A stretch of DNA of 64,000 nucleotides. Origin: Phycisphaerales bacterium (GTDB lineage: Bacteria > Planctomycetota > Phycisphaerae > Phycisphaerales > SM1A02). Both the position numbers and the translations under genes were made by a program. The notes under the pieces are model-generated. The model ran no database searches, was not told where the DNA came from, and saw only the letters and a program-made list of their open reading frames with translations. Below are positions 17,844 to 26,822 of the stretch, in pieces; the stretch's first letter is position 1, and each line of letters starts with the position of its first letter. Where the stretch lies: contig JAJDDB010000002.1 in assembly GCA_029260575.1 (NCBI GenBank), positions 1 through 64,000 of the forward strand. The letters are read 5' to 3'.

Positions 17844-20336
17844 TCATCCGAATGGATCATCGTCGACTAAATAATCGTCAGATAGATCGTTGTCGTCGTA
17901 ACTTTCAAACGCAATATCGGTGGCCAAATCTCTGAGGACCGAAGGCGTAAATCTGGCCTCATCAAGCATTGCATTGAACAGTCCAACATCCCGGTCGAAT
18001 CCATGACGCTCTTGGACCCGCTCCAGCAGAGCACTCACATCACCACGGATTCCAGCGTAGAAAATTAGGACTTGCCTCCACCACTTATCATGAAAACTAG
18101 ACGCCAAGAACATCATTTTCTCATAGAACACAATCGCCTTCGCCGTTAGGTATTCCTGGTTAGATAAGTGGCCGAGTGAGTACGAATCACTGCCTGTCTG
18201 CTCAACTACGCAATTGATGTAGCGTAGTTCATGCAACAAATCAGAGGAATCTACTGTGGGGTAACGCCCATCGAGCCTGCCGTCCCAAATTGTCTCTAAG
18301 TGTTGCCGATTGAATGATCGCCGATGGTGTCTGTGCATATCAAAGGCTAAATGCATCAATACATATAATTTGTCGCGAGAATCGACCATTCCACGCTTAG
18401 GCACTTTCTTGATTCGATCCCAACGATCGAGCAACAAGCCAAATCTTTGTTCGTACACCTCTGTCATAGAATGTGGTAAATCGAATCCGTTGTCCTTGAG
18501 TGCGCATACTAGCGTTGCCACCATGGGCATGCGACACACCTCACGAATGTGGTCATTGGATGTTAGGAAAGTCAGAATCTCTTCACGAGTTGTGTCATCA
18601 TCCCCGTACCATTTTGTGAAGAATAAGGTAAGTTGCTCGTCTGTCATAGGGCAGAGCCGTAGACGTATGTACTGATCCTCGTGTAACTGCAATGGGCTTG
18701 CATCACGGGTGGTGACGATCATCTGGGGACAACGCTGAAGCATCTCAAGGGCCTCAAGTATGTATACATAATACGCAGTATCAATATTAGCTTTCTTCAG
18801 CCGTTCTTGGTCAATCCAGTTCAATGGACGTGTAAGAAGCAATTTCCGACGACGCCTATCAACTCGCACGGCGTCTGAAAGTCCAAGAGGGACCTCGAGT
18901 CGACTGGAAATGCCTTTTTGAACATTAATGCTAATTGGAGTTGGGAGCTGTGCGTTATGAATTGCCTTAGATACTTCTGAATAACCACAAGGGGCTTCAT
19001 CACATCCATCGAATACGATCACGGATGCGTCGGACGTAAGTTTATCGAAAGTAGAAGGAGTGTCACTGATGTGCATGTGTCGCATGAATCGCGAATAGTC
19101 GTCGCGCCATGAATCCCCTCCATGCTGCATCCATGCGCACGGGAAATAGATACAGGTTAGATTCTGCTGAAATGCACAATCGGCGATGGTTCTGGCCAAA
19201 GTAGTCTTACCTGCGCCCGCGTCGCCCGTTATACACAAATCAAACCGCGACTCCAGAAAAGAGGTAGGTGGTACTGAGTCTAGGCCTGCTTCAAATTGCG
19301 ATTGGCTATCTGAAATAGACTGCGAGGTAACGAGCCCACATTGCGTCAGAATCGATGACATGCGTTCCATGAGGAGTGACGCAGATTTCAGTAGAGTAAG
19401 TGTAGCACCATGGGAAGACTTGCGTGAACGCCTTGATGATTTTCGGCTCACTCTGACTGAACGTGGCCTCAAACATTTTCGCACATGCGTCCGAAGTTTG
19501 CGCAGGTCTACGCCGAGGACGAGCGCAAGACTGCGAACAGATTCGTGCTTCTTCCATTCGATTGTGCAGGAAGTGTTGATTAGCTCTTCGATTGCAAGTG
19601 ATGTTTCAAGTGGTACTTCAAGTTGTTCAAGCGAAATCTCTTGCTTGAGTCGATGATTCAATCGTGTGTTTGGAGTCAATAGGTTCGTCAAATAGTCGGA
19701 GACTGCTTGGAGATCTAGATTGACGACAAAGTCTGACAAAAGGCGTTGACGAGTCAAGCCGAATGCCTCAGCTTCTTGGTGGCGCCCAACAAACGCCTGC
19801 AAGGCTCGTGTTAGTCCTTCTCCTGGGTAGGCGAGCGAGTCAAATAGATCGCCAAGATGGTCCTTCATCAATCTACACAATTGCTCAGGCCCAATGATGC
19901 GACACTGTTGTGCCCGAAGTTTGCGCAAGAACGTGCCTGCGTCTGCCGTAGCATAATCGTGAATCGGATAGGTACTCAAGAGACGGACCGAGTGTGGAAG
20001 TTCCTTTTGATTCGTTAGTGGATTCAGAACCTCATATTCACGAGCCTGTTGCAGTTGCGTCAGCACAGTTGATGTTGCGTTCGGATCAGTAGCACTTCCA
20101 GTAATGGCGGCGTTCTTGACCTGACAGACTTCTAACCGAGCATCGTCGAGTGGATCAGGCACGATGAACACAATGTCTTTACCACGCTCAAATGGTCCGT
20201 GGACATGTTGGACATGTGTGCAGCCCATTGCTTTGAGCAATGGTATTACTATGCGAACATGCAAATCCTTCTCGTGCATCGCCCTAAGATGAGATAGAAC
20301 ACGATCATATGGTGTATCAGGAATGTCCGCATTCAT
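17844..20336 (-). CDS. Mrr-like nuclease-NACHT NTPase, probable phage-defence protein
   Basis: The protein is 830 residues from the ATG at 20336, which has an AGGCGAG site; the longer frame runs into a repeat. The N-terminus resembles a PD-(D/E)xK restriction-type nuclease: RGKDIVF (D54) then EVCQVK (E69, Q72, K74). Residues 371-378 form a Walker A motif (GDAGAGKT) and VIVFDGCDEA (about 440-448) a Walker B motif typical of NACHT NTPases. A winged-helix and helical C-terminal region follows. Nuclease-NACHT proteins are known bacterial antiviral sensors that cut DNA on activation; that role is inferred here. AT content is higher and codon use less GC-biased than in the neighbours, suggesting transfer. 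Confidence 0.85.
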   Translation of the reverse strand: MNADIPDTPYDRVLSHLRAMHEKDLHVRIVIPLLKAMGCTHVQHVHGPFERGKDIVFIVPDPLDDARLEVCQVKNAAITGSATDPNATSTVLTQLQQAREYEVLNPLTNQKELPHSVRLLSTYPIHDYATADAGTFLRKLRAQQCRIIGPEQLCRLMKDHLGDLFDSLAYPGEGLTRALQAFVGRHQEAEAFGLTRQRLLSDFVVNLDLQAVSDYLTNLLTPNTRLNHRLKQEISLEQLEVPLETSLAIEELINTSCTIEWKKHESVRSLALVLGVDLRKLRTHVRKCLRPRSVRVSRKSSRRSRKSSHGATLTLLKSASLLMERMSSILTQCGLVTSQSISDSQSQFEAGLDSVPPTSFLESRFDLCITGDAGAGKTTLARTIADCAFQQNLTCIYFPCAWMQHGGDSWRDDYSRFMRHMHISDTPSTFDKLTSDASVIVFDGCDEAPCGYSEVSKAIHNAQLPTPISINVQKGISSRLEVPLGLSDAVRVDRRRRKLLLTRPLNWIDQERLKKANIDTAYYVYILEALEMLQRCPQMIVTTRDASPLQLHEDQYIRLRLCPMTDEQLTLFFTKWYGDDDTTREEILTFLTSNDHIREVCRMPMVATLVCALKDNGFDLPHSMTEVYEQRFGLLLDRWDRIKKVPKRGMVDSRDKLYVLMHLAFDMHRHHRRSFNRQHLETIWDGRLDGRYPTVDSSDLLHELRYINCVVEQTGSDSYSLGHLSNQEYLTAKAIVFYEKMMFLASSFHDKWWRQVLIFYAGIRGDVSALLERVQERHGFDRDVGLFNAMLDEARFTPSVLRDLATDIAFESYDDNDLSDDYLVDDDPFG

Positions 20337-20387
20337 AGTTGTGGCTCGCCTAAGACTGGAGTAAATCTGATCGTATCGTAAACCCGA

Positions 20388-20445
20388 ACAAGTAGGGTGG
20401 GTAGAACGCAGTGAAACCCACCGATTTGATGTACGCAGGACATAC
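20388..20445 (+). repeat. REP-like element, copy 1
   Basis: GTAG at 20392 precedes a hairpin with arms GGTGGGT (20396-20402) and ACCCACC (20416-20422), then TTGATGTAC ... GGACAT. The GTAG-plus-hairpin form is typical of REP sequences mobilised by RAYT proteins. A close copy lies at 53592-53655. It sits about 50 bases upstream of the NACHT gene start. No RAYT gene is in the window. Confidence 0.7.
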
Positions 20446-21030
20446 ATGAACAGTTGCTGTGTTGCCGGTGATGGGTGGGCAGGTTGCATCTGAGGCAGGT
20501 CATTTGCTTTGACGCATTGCGATCGGTTCGCGTGAGTTTGATCGCGTGACACAGAAATTGGCATGTCGCGTGCGCTGGATCAACTCGATTGGCCGTGCAT
20601 CGCGCTCGGTTTCCTTGCTATTGCAATGACCGCCCAGATCAGGTTGGTGTTTCCCAAGTACACGCGATGCGCAGTCATGTGCAGGTAAGCGTTTCGCGTC
20701 TGCGAGGCGAGTAACTGCGTTGGCAAGGGAATCTCCGTCCTGTCCACGGGCGATCGTCACAACACTTAGACGCACACTCCCTTGATGAAGGGAGTCTTCC
20801 CACCAGACGACTCGCGGAAGCATTCCTCTAAAAGGTCAAGGCAAAGGCAGAGATGGTTGTCGGTCACAACCAACTGTCTGCAATAATGTTGCGCAGCGTT
20901 ACGTGATTGCGGCTCGGCAAACTCCTATTCCAACGCAACGAAAACGGCTCTTGTTATGTGCCGGTCTGAATTGCGCCCCCGGAAGTGCCGATAAGCAGAG
21001 CGTGAGCATCTGACCATTGGGAGTTGTGCT
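20446..21030. other. Intergenic stretch, possible degraded gene
   Basis: About 585 bases with no convincing gene. A minus-strand frame (20500-20823) reads VVTIARGQDGDSLANAVTRL, which could be the start of a decayed coding sequence, but it does not continue as a recognisable protein. A perfect hairpin ACTCCCTT-GATG-AAGGGAGT lies at 20776-20795. The last 15 bases hold the GGGAG ribosome site of the next gene. Confidence 0.4.
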
Positions 21031-21783
21031 ATGAGTTTGCTTGAGAATCCTGTTCGACGATCGCCGCCGTACATGGGCGAAAGCGATTCGGAGGTGCGCT
21101 ACTGGGCGAGCAACTTTGCTGACCAGATCGAGAATGTTCCTGCGTACGGGATCAGTCCTGCGGATGCAGCGTTCGTGCGCAATCTGCTGAACCAGTACAT
21201 CACGTTTTACGACATGGCGCAGAGTGCTTCGACGCGCACCTCGCCGATCGTGCTGGCGAAAACCGAAACGCGGCAGGAACTGGAGCAGGTGTGTCGAGCG
21301 TTTGCGATGCAGATCAAAGCTGATCCCGGCGTGTCGGATGATTTGAAGACGAATGCGGGGATTCATCTGGACGATCAGGTGCGGACGCCAATTGGTGCGC
21401 CGCGCACGCAGCCGATTCTGAACATTGTCAGTGCCGGGCCGGGCACGCACACGCTGCGATTCCGGGACATGAACACAATGAGTTCGCGGCGCAAGCCGGC
21501 CGGCATTACGCACATGCTCTTGTTTGCGGAGATCGCCCGGCCGGGGCATGCGAAGGGTGTGGATGCGGGGCTGGAATTCATGGGCGCGGTGACGCGCAAT
21601 CCGTACCGCGTGCGGTTTGACTATGACAGGCACGCAGGCAGGATCGCGCACTACAAAGCGCGGTGGCTGACCGCGAAAGGCTTGCTGGGCCCGTGGTCGG
21701 CGATGATCTCGATGCCGATCTTCTTTGCAGGCGTGCCGGTGGTGGAGATGGGCGACGGGTCGGCGCTGCGGCAGGCTGCGTGA
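21031..21783 (+). CDS. Conserved protein of unknown function, paralogue of 54097-54783
   Basis: A 250-residue protein without signal peptide. The N-terminal half is helical (about 20-115, including ISPADAAFVRNLLNQY and DPGVSDDLK). The C-terminal half is beta-rich and fibronectin-like (LNIVSAGPGTHTLRFRD ... RRKPAGITHMLLFAEI). The second copy at 54097 shares this layout, the RTxxxIxxK stretch, the KPAG-T element and the C-terminal QAA. Function is unknown. The ATG follows a GGGAG site. The hemolysin-III gene starts 24 bases downstream. Confidence 0.75.
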   Translation: MSLLENPVRRSPPYMGESDSEVRYWASNFADQIENVPAYGISPADAAFVRNLLNQYITFYDMAQSASTRTSPIVLAKTETRQELEQVCRAFAMQIKADPGVSDDLKTNAGIHLDDQVRTPIGAPRTQPILNIVSAGPGTHTLRFRDMNTMSSRRKPAGITHMLLFAEIARPGHAKGVDAGLEFMGAVTRNPYRVRFDYDRHAGRIAHYKARWLTAKGLLGPWSAMISMPIFFAGVPVVEMGDGSALRQAA

Positions 21784-21807
21784 ACAAACTTCGGCCAATG
21801 CGCTACG

Positions 21808-22494
21808 ATGCGCACTATGGCTGTTCTTCCCATCCCCGGTTTTTTTGAGCCGGTCAATTCGATCATGCATCTTGCTGCGGCGGGTGTGTTTGCTGTGCTC
21901 GGCTTCCAGTTGGTGCAGCGGAACCGTGGGTGTCGGGTGCGGGTCACGCTGCTGAGCATCTTTGCAGCAGCGAGCGTGTTCATGCTGTCCATGAGCGGCG
22001 TGTATCACATGCTCAACCGCGAGGGGATGAGTTCGGTGGTGCTGTACCGTTTGGACATGGCGTCGATCTTCGTGCTGATTGCGGGCACGTTCACGCCGGT
22101 GCACGGATTGTATTTTCGCGGCGCAGTGCGGTGGGTTGGTCTGATCGCAATGTGGACCGCTGCGATCACGGGGTTGGTGCTGACCGCTGTGTTCCTGGAG
22201 CACATTCCCTACGGCGTGAGCACGATGATGTACCTGCTGCTCGGCTGGATCGCCAGCGTGTCGGTCATCGTCGCCTGGCGCGAGCACGGGTTTCGGTACC
22301 TCGCGCCGATTGTGTATGGCGGCGTGGCGTATTCGATCGGCGCGATTCTGTTGGAATTGCAGTGGCCGACGATCGTGCCCGGCGTGATCGGGCCGCACGA
22401 GGTGTGGCACATCGCGGTGATCATCGGCCTGAGCCTGCACTGGCAATTCGTTGCAAAGCAGGCGCGCGAGCATGATGAAGGTGCGCAGAAATGA
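21808..22494 (+). CDS. Hemolysin III / YqfA (PAQR-type) membrane protein
   Basis: A 228-residue protein with seven hydrophobic segments. Conserved family positions include the N-terminal SIMHL, SGVYHML, the central MASIFVLIAGTFTP, and the C-terminal HEVWHIAVIIGLSLHW. The His residues of TM2 and TM7 with the Asp/Ser of the core are the metal-site residues of the PAQR superfamily. Despite its name, haemolytic activity is rarely shown; related proteins act in membrane-fluidity responses or lipid hydrolysis. Start 21808, or 21817 as an alternative. Confidence 0.88.
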   Translation: MRTMAVLPIPGFFEPVNSIMHLAAAGVFAVLGFQLVQRNRGCRVRVTLLSIFAAASVFMLSMSGVYHMLNREGMSSVVLYRLDMASIFVLIAGTFTPVHGLYFRGAVRWVGLIAMWTAAITGLVLTAVFLEHIPYGVSTMMYLLLGWIASVSVIVAWREHGFRYLAPIVYGGVAYSIGAILLELQWPTIVPGVIGPHEVWHIAVIIGLSLHWQFVAKQAREHDEGAQK

Positions 22495-22547
22495 GGAGAT
22501 GGAAGATGTGTGCAGTGCGTTGGTGTGCGGCGGCGTAGAATCCAATC

Positions 22548-22982
22548 ATGAGCAAGTCGCCGGAATTGCGATGCAATGGCTGTGGGTATGCCTTGCGCGG
22601 CCTTGCTCGGTCGGGCCAATGTCCTGAATGTGGCGAATCCATCAGGCGAAGTGCTGCGATTCAGCGATTGCGACGTAGGCGATGTTGGCGACGATTTCCG
22701 CGTCGTGATCTATTCATCCTCATCTTTGTAATCGCATATGCCCTGAATAACATTTTCTGGCTGCACAAGATTATGAGCATCGATGCACTGGTAGCATTCG
22801 ATGTGTGGCCGCTGTTCGTCATCATTGGCCCGGCGTGTTGCATCTTCATTATGACGATTGTTTGGGTTCTCAAGCGGCGCATCCACATCTTGACACTGGT
22901 GCTTTCAATAATCGTAATGGTTGTCATTGCACTTGTGAATCTCATTGTTATCTACACCACCATTGCCGGAGCGACGGCGTGA
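22548..22982 (+). CDS. Small membrane protein with N-terminal zinc ribbon
   Basis: A 144-residue protein. The N-terminus holds a four-cysteine ribbon, C-x2-CGYALRGLARSGQCPEC, followed by an arginine-rich stretch and three hydrophobic segments (about 54-70, 85-108, 114-140). Zinc ribbons of this form recur in small planctomycete membrane proteins, and three further examples occur in this window. Function is unknown; the positive patch after the ribbon places it in the cytoplasm. Confidence 0.75.
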   Translation: MSKSPELRCNGCGYALRGLARSGQCPECGESIRRSAAIQRLRRRRCWRRFPRRDLFILIFVIAYALNNIFWLHKIMSIDALVAFDVWPLFVIIGPACCIFIMTIVWVLKRRIHILTLVLSIIVMVVIALVNLIVIYTTIAGATA

Positions 22983-22993
22983 CTTTGTGTTGG

Positions 22994-23014
22994 CATATGC
23001 ATGCTGAGCATATG
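22994..23014. promoter_or_regulatory. Inverted repeat upstream of a zinc-ribbon gene
   Basis: CATATGC and GCATATG flank a 7-base centre, ending 8 bases before the first possible start codon of the next gene. It could be an operator or a small hairpin in the leader. There is no other evidence for a role. Confidence 0.3.
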
Positions 23015-23022
23015 ATGCTCAC

Positions 23023-23775
23023 GTGATCATGCCCTGCCGCAAATCACGATGTTTGAAGCGCTGGATGGTGTTCGTTGTCACCGGGTTGCTGGCGGTGGTG
23101 ACGACTGTCGCGGTGTCGTGGGGGTGCGCGCTGTGGGTTGATCCGTTTGCGAATGGCTCAGACAACCCGACACGTGTTGGTGCTAGTGATTTGGACATAG
23201 CTGCTGATGCGACATTTAACTGTTGGGGTGTACAGATATTCGAAGCGCCGGGCGTGACGAGCATTCGTTCCGTGTGGTATGACGAAGACGCCACAAACAT
23301 ATCCTTTAGTTCATGGCCATATGATCATCCAAAGGATGTGTTGCCGCGGTATTGGGGAGACGCAATGCGTCCGGATTTGACTGACACTTCGGGAAAAGGC
23401 CATCTTCGATTGGGCGATGCCTGGGGTTGGCCCTTTGTCGCTATATGGACGAAGTGGCGCAGAGTCGACGTAAGGCGGTTTGTTCATATCTACGAATGCG
23501 ACCACGGTATACGCTTGAATAGTCGAGTTAGCAGATCAGGTGGATACTTAGACCATGACCGAGCGCTGCCGTTGGCGATCATCTGGCAAGGCTTCGCGCT
23601 GAATACGTTGGTGTACTGGGCAGCGTGGTTGGTGTTGTATCTGATGTTCGTATTCACAGTAGGTGGAGCGCAGCGTTCTGTGCGAAGGCGCAAGGGCCGA
23701 TGCACGAAGTGCGGTTATGACCTGCAGGGCAGTGCGGGCGAGCGCTGTCCGGAGTGTGGAACACAACTTCAATGA
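23023..23775 (+). CDS. Membrane protein with C-terminal zinc ribbon, tandem copy 1
   Basis: A 250-residue protein starting at GTG 23023 or ATG 23029. One N-terminal membrane segment (about 14-34) precedes an extracytoplasmic domain with several Trp (KDVLPRYWGDAMRPDLTDTS). A second hydrophobic segment (about 195-222) and a cytoplasmic C-terminal ribbon (CTKCGYDLQGSAGERCPEC) follow. It is a clear paralogue of the gene at 24442. Bases 23572-23760 are nearly identical to 24973-25161, far more similar than the rest. Function is unknown. Its stop overlaps the next ATG (ATGA). Confidence 0.75.
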   Translation: MIMPCRKSRCLKRWMVFVVTGLLAVVTTVAVSWGCALWVDPFANGSDNPTRVGASDLDIAADATFNCWGVQIFEAPGVTSIRSVWYDEDATNISFSSWPYDHPKDVLPRYWGDAMRPDLTDTSGKGHLRLGDAWGWPFVAIWTKWRRVDVRRFVHIYECDHGIRLNSRVSRSGGYLDHDRALPLAIIWQGFALNTLVYWAAWLVLYLMFVFTVGGAQRSVRRRKGRCTKCGYDLQGSAGERCPECGTQLQ

Positions 23776-24304
23776 ACACATGGATCGCACTGTTTCGCGG
23801 GATCAATGTCGGCGGCAGGAATATTCTGCCCATGGCTGAACTTGTGCGCGATCTACAATCATTGAACCTCAAAGACATCAGGACATACATCCAAAGCGGC
23901 AATGTGGTGTTCCGAACATCGCGAAAAAATCCGGCAGCGCTGGAGAAGACCATCGCTAACGTTGTTGAGGCTGGGCACGGCTTCCTGCCGCGAGTGGTGA
24001 TCTTTGACAGAAAACACCTTCAGCACGTTATTGAAGCGAACCCGTTTCCGAAGGTGGGGCCGAAAACGCTTGTTGTGTTCTTTCTGGCGTCGCCTGCTGC
24101 TGCGCCTGACATTGCAGCGATGAAAAAATCAGTACGCCTACGGAGCGATTTCATCTGAGTGATGATGCGCTGTATCTCTTCGCGCCGGACGGCATTGGCC
24201 GATCGAAGCTTGCTGCGAGCGTCGAGCGATTGCTCGGCGTTGCAGCAACAGCCCGCAACTGGCGCACGGTACAGAAGCTGCTGGAGCTGGCGGGGGATGC
24301 TTGA
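23772..24304 (+). pseudogene. DUF1697 family protein, frameshifted
   Basis: The frame from ATG 23772 matches DUF1697 (ALFRGINVGGRNILPMAELV ... YIQSGNVVFRTS) to about residue 120, then stops at 24158. The missing C-terminal third (PTERFHLSDDALYLFAPDGI, ARNWRTVQKLLELA) continues in the -1 frame to 24304. The break is at a run of six A (24123-24128); one added A would restore a protein of about 178 residues, the normal family length. It may be a pseudogene, a sequencing error, or expressed by slippage. The start overlaps the preceding stop (ATGA). Confidence 0.8.
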
Positions 24305-24441
24305 ATGGCCGCATTGTTTGGTTGCCAACCCGTCGATGAGCGGCAAAGGCGCGGAATTCGTACGTAAGTGAATGCCGAGACTCGCGTTGTATGGATGAGT
24401 GCATTGGAGATGGGCGAATCAGTTCGGCGAGAGGCCAGGCA

Positions 24442-25173
24442 GTGACACGCAGGCGGCGCAATGTGGTTCGTGGTTTGGTGTTGATCATCATCACGAGTCT
24501 GCTTGCGCTTGTGACGACGGTCGCGGTGTCGTGGTGTTGTGCGCTATGGGTGGAGACGTTTGCGAACATTGAATCTGTTCGATGGGGGGGCAGTGACCTG
24601 CGCCTCGCAGCGGATTCGAGGTTCAACTACTGGGGTGTTGCGGTTAATACGGTTCCCGGGGGGACAGGTGTTTTGTCAAGCTGGCGCGATGAAGATTTGG
24701 ACGGGAGAGATTCTAGGGACCCGTGGCCGAATCAACTTCCGAAGGATGTGCTACCTCGTTGGTGGGGTGATTCGATGCGGCCGGAAGTGACCAATACGTC
24801 AGGGCAGATGCACGAACGGTGGGGCGAAGCGTGGGGCTGGCCGTTCAATGCGATGTGGACGAAGTCGTGGAGTAGAGAATCGTCGACCTTCGATCGTATC
24901 CACGAATGTGCCCACTGCTTTCGCGTGCGACAGCAGTGGATTACTGGATGGAAACATGATCGCGTATTGCCATTGGCGATCATCTGGCAAGGGTTCGCGC
25001 TGAATATGTTGCTGTACTGGGCAGCATGGTTGGTGTTGTATCTGATGTTCGTACTCACAGTAGGTGGAGCGCAGCGTTCTGTGCGAAGGCGCAAGGGCCG
25101 ATGCACGAAGTGCGGTTATGACCTGCAAGGCAGTGCGGGTGAGCGCTGTCCGGAATGTGGAACTGCGACATGA
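24442..25173 (+). CDS. Membrane protein with C-terminal zinc ribbon, tandem copy 2
   Basis: A 243-residue protein. GTG 24442 is preferred because it follows GAGAGG and aligns with the paralogue start; ATG 24391 would add 17 residues. The order is as in the copy at 23023: basic N-terminus, membrane helix, extracytoplasmic domain (LPKDVLPRWWGDSMRPE), second helix, then ribbon CTKCGYDLQGSAGERCPEC. The two copies diverge in the extracytoplasmic domain but are almost identical over the last 190 bases. Function is unknown. Confidence 0.75.
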   Translation: MTRRRRNVVRGLVLIIITSLLALVTTVAVSWCCALWVETFANIESVRWGGSDLRLAADSRFNYWGVAVNTVPGGTGVLSSWRDEDLDGRDSRDPWPNQLPKDVLPRWWGDSMRPEVTNTSGQMHERWGEAWGWPFNAMWTKSWSRESSTFDRIHECAHCFRVRQQWITGWKHDRVLPLAIIWQGFALNMLLYWAAWLVLYLMFVLTVGGAQRSVRRRKGRCTKCGYDLQGSAGERCPECGTAT

Positions 25174-25193
25174 CGTTGTACTGAACAGGTGAG

Positions 25194-26189
25194 TTATTCT
25201 TCACGAAGATTCACAAGCACGCGCTGAGCGTTGACATCGTCGGGGTGTTTGTTCAGCCAGTTTTCCAGCAACTGGATTGCCTGTGGCATGCGATCGGTGT
25301 CAGCGAGCATGAAGGCCATGCTCTCCGTGGCACGGTACGTTTCCGGAAATCTCTTGTAGTTCGCTTCAATCAAGGCGTGGCCTGCAGATTCGCGTTCTGA
25401 ACGAATCAACCGCCAGGCAAGAGCATCGAGCAGGCCCGGGCCGATCATGCCGGGCTCGATGGTGGTTTGCATGTGGTCCAGTTCCGCGAGCGCTTCGTTG
25501 ACACCCTGCGTGTCGATGATGTGTTCGAGCTGCAGCGCAATCCATGCCTGCTTCGGGAACGTTTCATCGGGATGGACATCGACACTGGTTCTGGCAAGTG
25601 TGATGGCATCTTCCATAGCACCCTGATCGGCCATGCGCAGGGCAATGTTGCGCAGCACGCCGAGGCGGAAGTCGTAGGAATCCCGGCCGAAATAGCGGTC
25701 TCGCAGGGCGCGGTACTGCTGCGTTGTGGCATCGATGCCGTCGCGTTCGTAGGTTTCCCACAAGACAGTGGGCAGCGGCCTTGGGTCGAGTCTACCTGCA
25801 TGACATGTTGTGCAGGAGACTTCAAATGTCGGATCAATGCGCGAAGGCAGTTGCGGGAGGTGCTCTTCGTTGATGGCTTTGACCATTGCCATCATCGTTC
25901 GCGCCTTTTCCTTCATGGGTTTGGCATCGGAGGCGTAATCCCATTCGCTGCGCGGGGTCTTGAGATCACCTTCGTGGCAGACAAGACACCCTTCGCCTGC
26001 TCGGCGCGGCAGGCCGAGGCCGTGCAGATTCTCGAGCATGATGTCGATGAGTTCCGACTCGGAGATGTCCGCAGGCAGGACCTGCAGGTTGGTGTATTTG
26101 GAGTCTGTGCTGTTTTGAGCGCGGGCGACAATGACAGCACCGGTGACGCCTGCGACGCAGGTCAGTGCGAGCAGCAGTTTCTTTTTCAT
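25194..26189 (-). CDS. Exported c-type cytochrome of the reaction-centre cytochrome type, with TPR tail
   Basis: A 331-residue protein with a signal peptide starting at ATG 26189 and a GGAGA site. It contains two haem c sites, CLVCH (68-72) and CTTCH (126-130). The stretch YTNLQVLPADISESELIDIM resembles planctomycete and acidobacterial proteins annotated as photosynthetic-reaction-centre cytochrome c subunit; no reaction centre is implied. The C-terminal half is helical and TPR-like (AMEDAITLARTSVDVHPDET). It probably carries electrons in the periplasm. Other cytochromes of this type hold more haems. Confidence 0.82.
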   Translation of the reverse strand: MKKKLLLALTCVAGVTGAVIVARAQNSTDSKYTNLQVLPADISESELIDIMLENLHGLGLPRRAGEGCLVCHEGDLKTPRSEWDYASDAKPMKEKARTMMAMVKAINEEHLPQLPSRIDPTFEVSCTTCHAGRLDPRPLPTVLWETYERDGIDATTQQYRALRDRYFGRDSYDFRLGVLRNIALRMADQGAMEDAITLARTSVDVHPDETFPKQAWIALQLEHIIDTQGVNEALAELDHMQTTIEPGMIGPGLLDALAWRLIRSERESAGHALIEANYKRFPETYRATESMAFMLADTDRMPQAIQLLENWLNKHPDDVNAQRVLVNLREE

Positions 26190-26369
26190 GGCAATCTCCG
26201 AGAGTGTGGGGTTGCCGGTTGTAGTCCTGTGATTTGGGCGCGGTTGCGACAAGAATTGCGGTTCAGGTCTCTGTTCGGGACTGCAGCAGTGCGCAGTGAA
26301 AACTGATTCAACGCGAGAGAGAGCTGTGCATGGATGTATCGCGGTGACGAGGCATGATGGACATGCTGA

Positions 26370-26801
26370 CTACTGCGATTGCTCACTGCCGTTTTCGAGA
26401 TAGCGCACGGGTTTGCCCTCGGTATGCACGCGGAAGACGAGGACTCGCGCGCCTTCATCGCCGGTGATAGCGGTGTGCATTGACTTGTAGGGGACGTGGC
26501 CGACGGTGCCGGGCGTGCCGATGATGGACGGCTGGCCGTCGATGGCGATCTCGACTTTACCCTCGAGGTAATAGTGAAATTCCTCGCCGGGATGCCAATG
26601 TCTTTCCAGCGACGTGTTGGGCGGAATCTCGACGTAGGCGACGATCACCTCCCGGCCGTCGATGAATTCGTCGTTGAACGACTGCTGCAGAATGTTGTCC
26701 AATTTAAGCGCAGAAGGTGGGTTTGAATCGCAAGTCGAACTGCACCCAACAAGCGTACAACCAAGCAGTGTGATGACAGCGTAGAGCGTTGTGTACTTCA
26801 T
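26370..26801 (-). CDS. Cupin-domain lipoprotein
   Basis: A 143-residue protein with a lipoprotein signal (lipobox LVGC near residue 20). A single cupin barrel follows, with the metal-binding pattern ERHWHPGEEFHYYLEG (His, His, Glu) and the second motif VGHVPYKSMHT. Single-domain cupins bind small molecules or metals and may be isomerases or sensors; the substrate is not evident. It lies 22 bases downstream of the PIN-TRAM gene on the same strand and may share its transcript. Confidence 0.82.
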   Translation of the reverse strand: MKYTTLYAVITLLGCTLVGCSSTCDSNPPSALKLDNILQQSFNDEFIDGREVIVAYVEIPPNTSLERHWHPGEEFHYYLEGKVEIAIDGQPSIIGTPGTVGHVPYKSMHTAITGDEGARVLVFRVHTEGKPVRYLENGSEQSQ

Positions 26802-26822
26802 CGTGTTCTCCCGTCTGGAGTA

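Noticed and set aside
20500-20823. Minus-strand frame resembling a glycosyltransferase start (VVTIARGQDGDSL)
   Set aside because: The similarity covers only about 20 residues and does not continue in any frame, so I left it as a possible relic.
20899-22545. 548-codon minus-strand open frame
   Set aside because: It is rich in Arg and His and is the shadow of the + strand genes at 21031 and 21808, which have family support and start signals.
25194-26189. Photosynthetic reaction centre gene
   Set aside because: Only two haem sites and no pigment-binding subunits nearby. The resemblance is to proteins annotated this way in non-photosynthetic bacteria.
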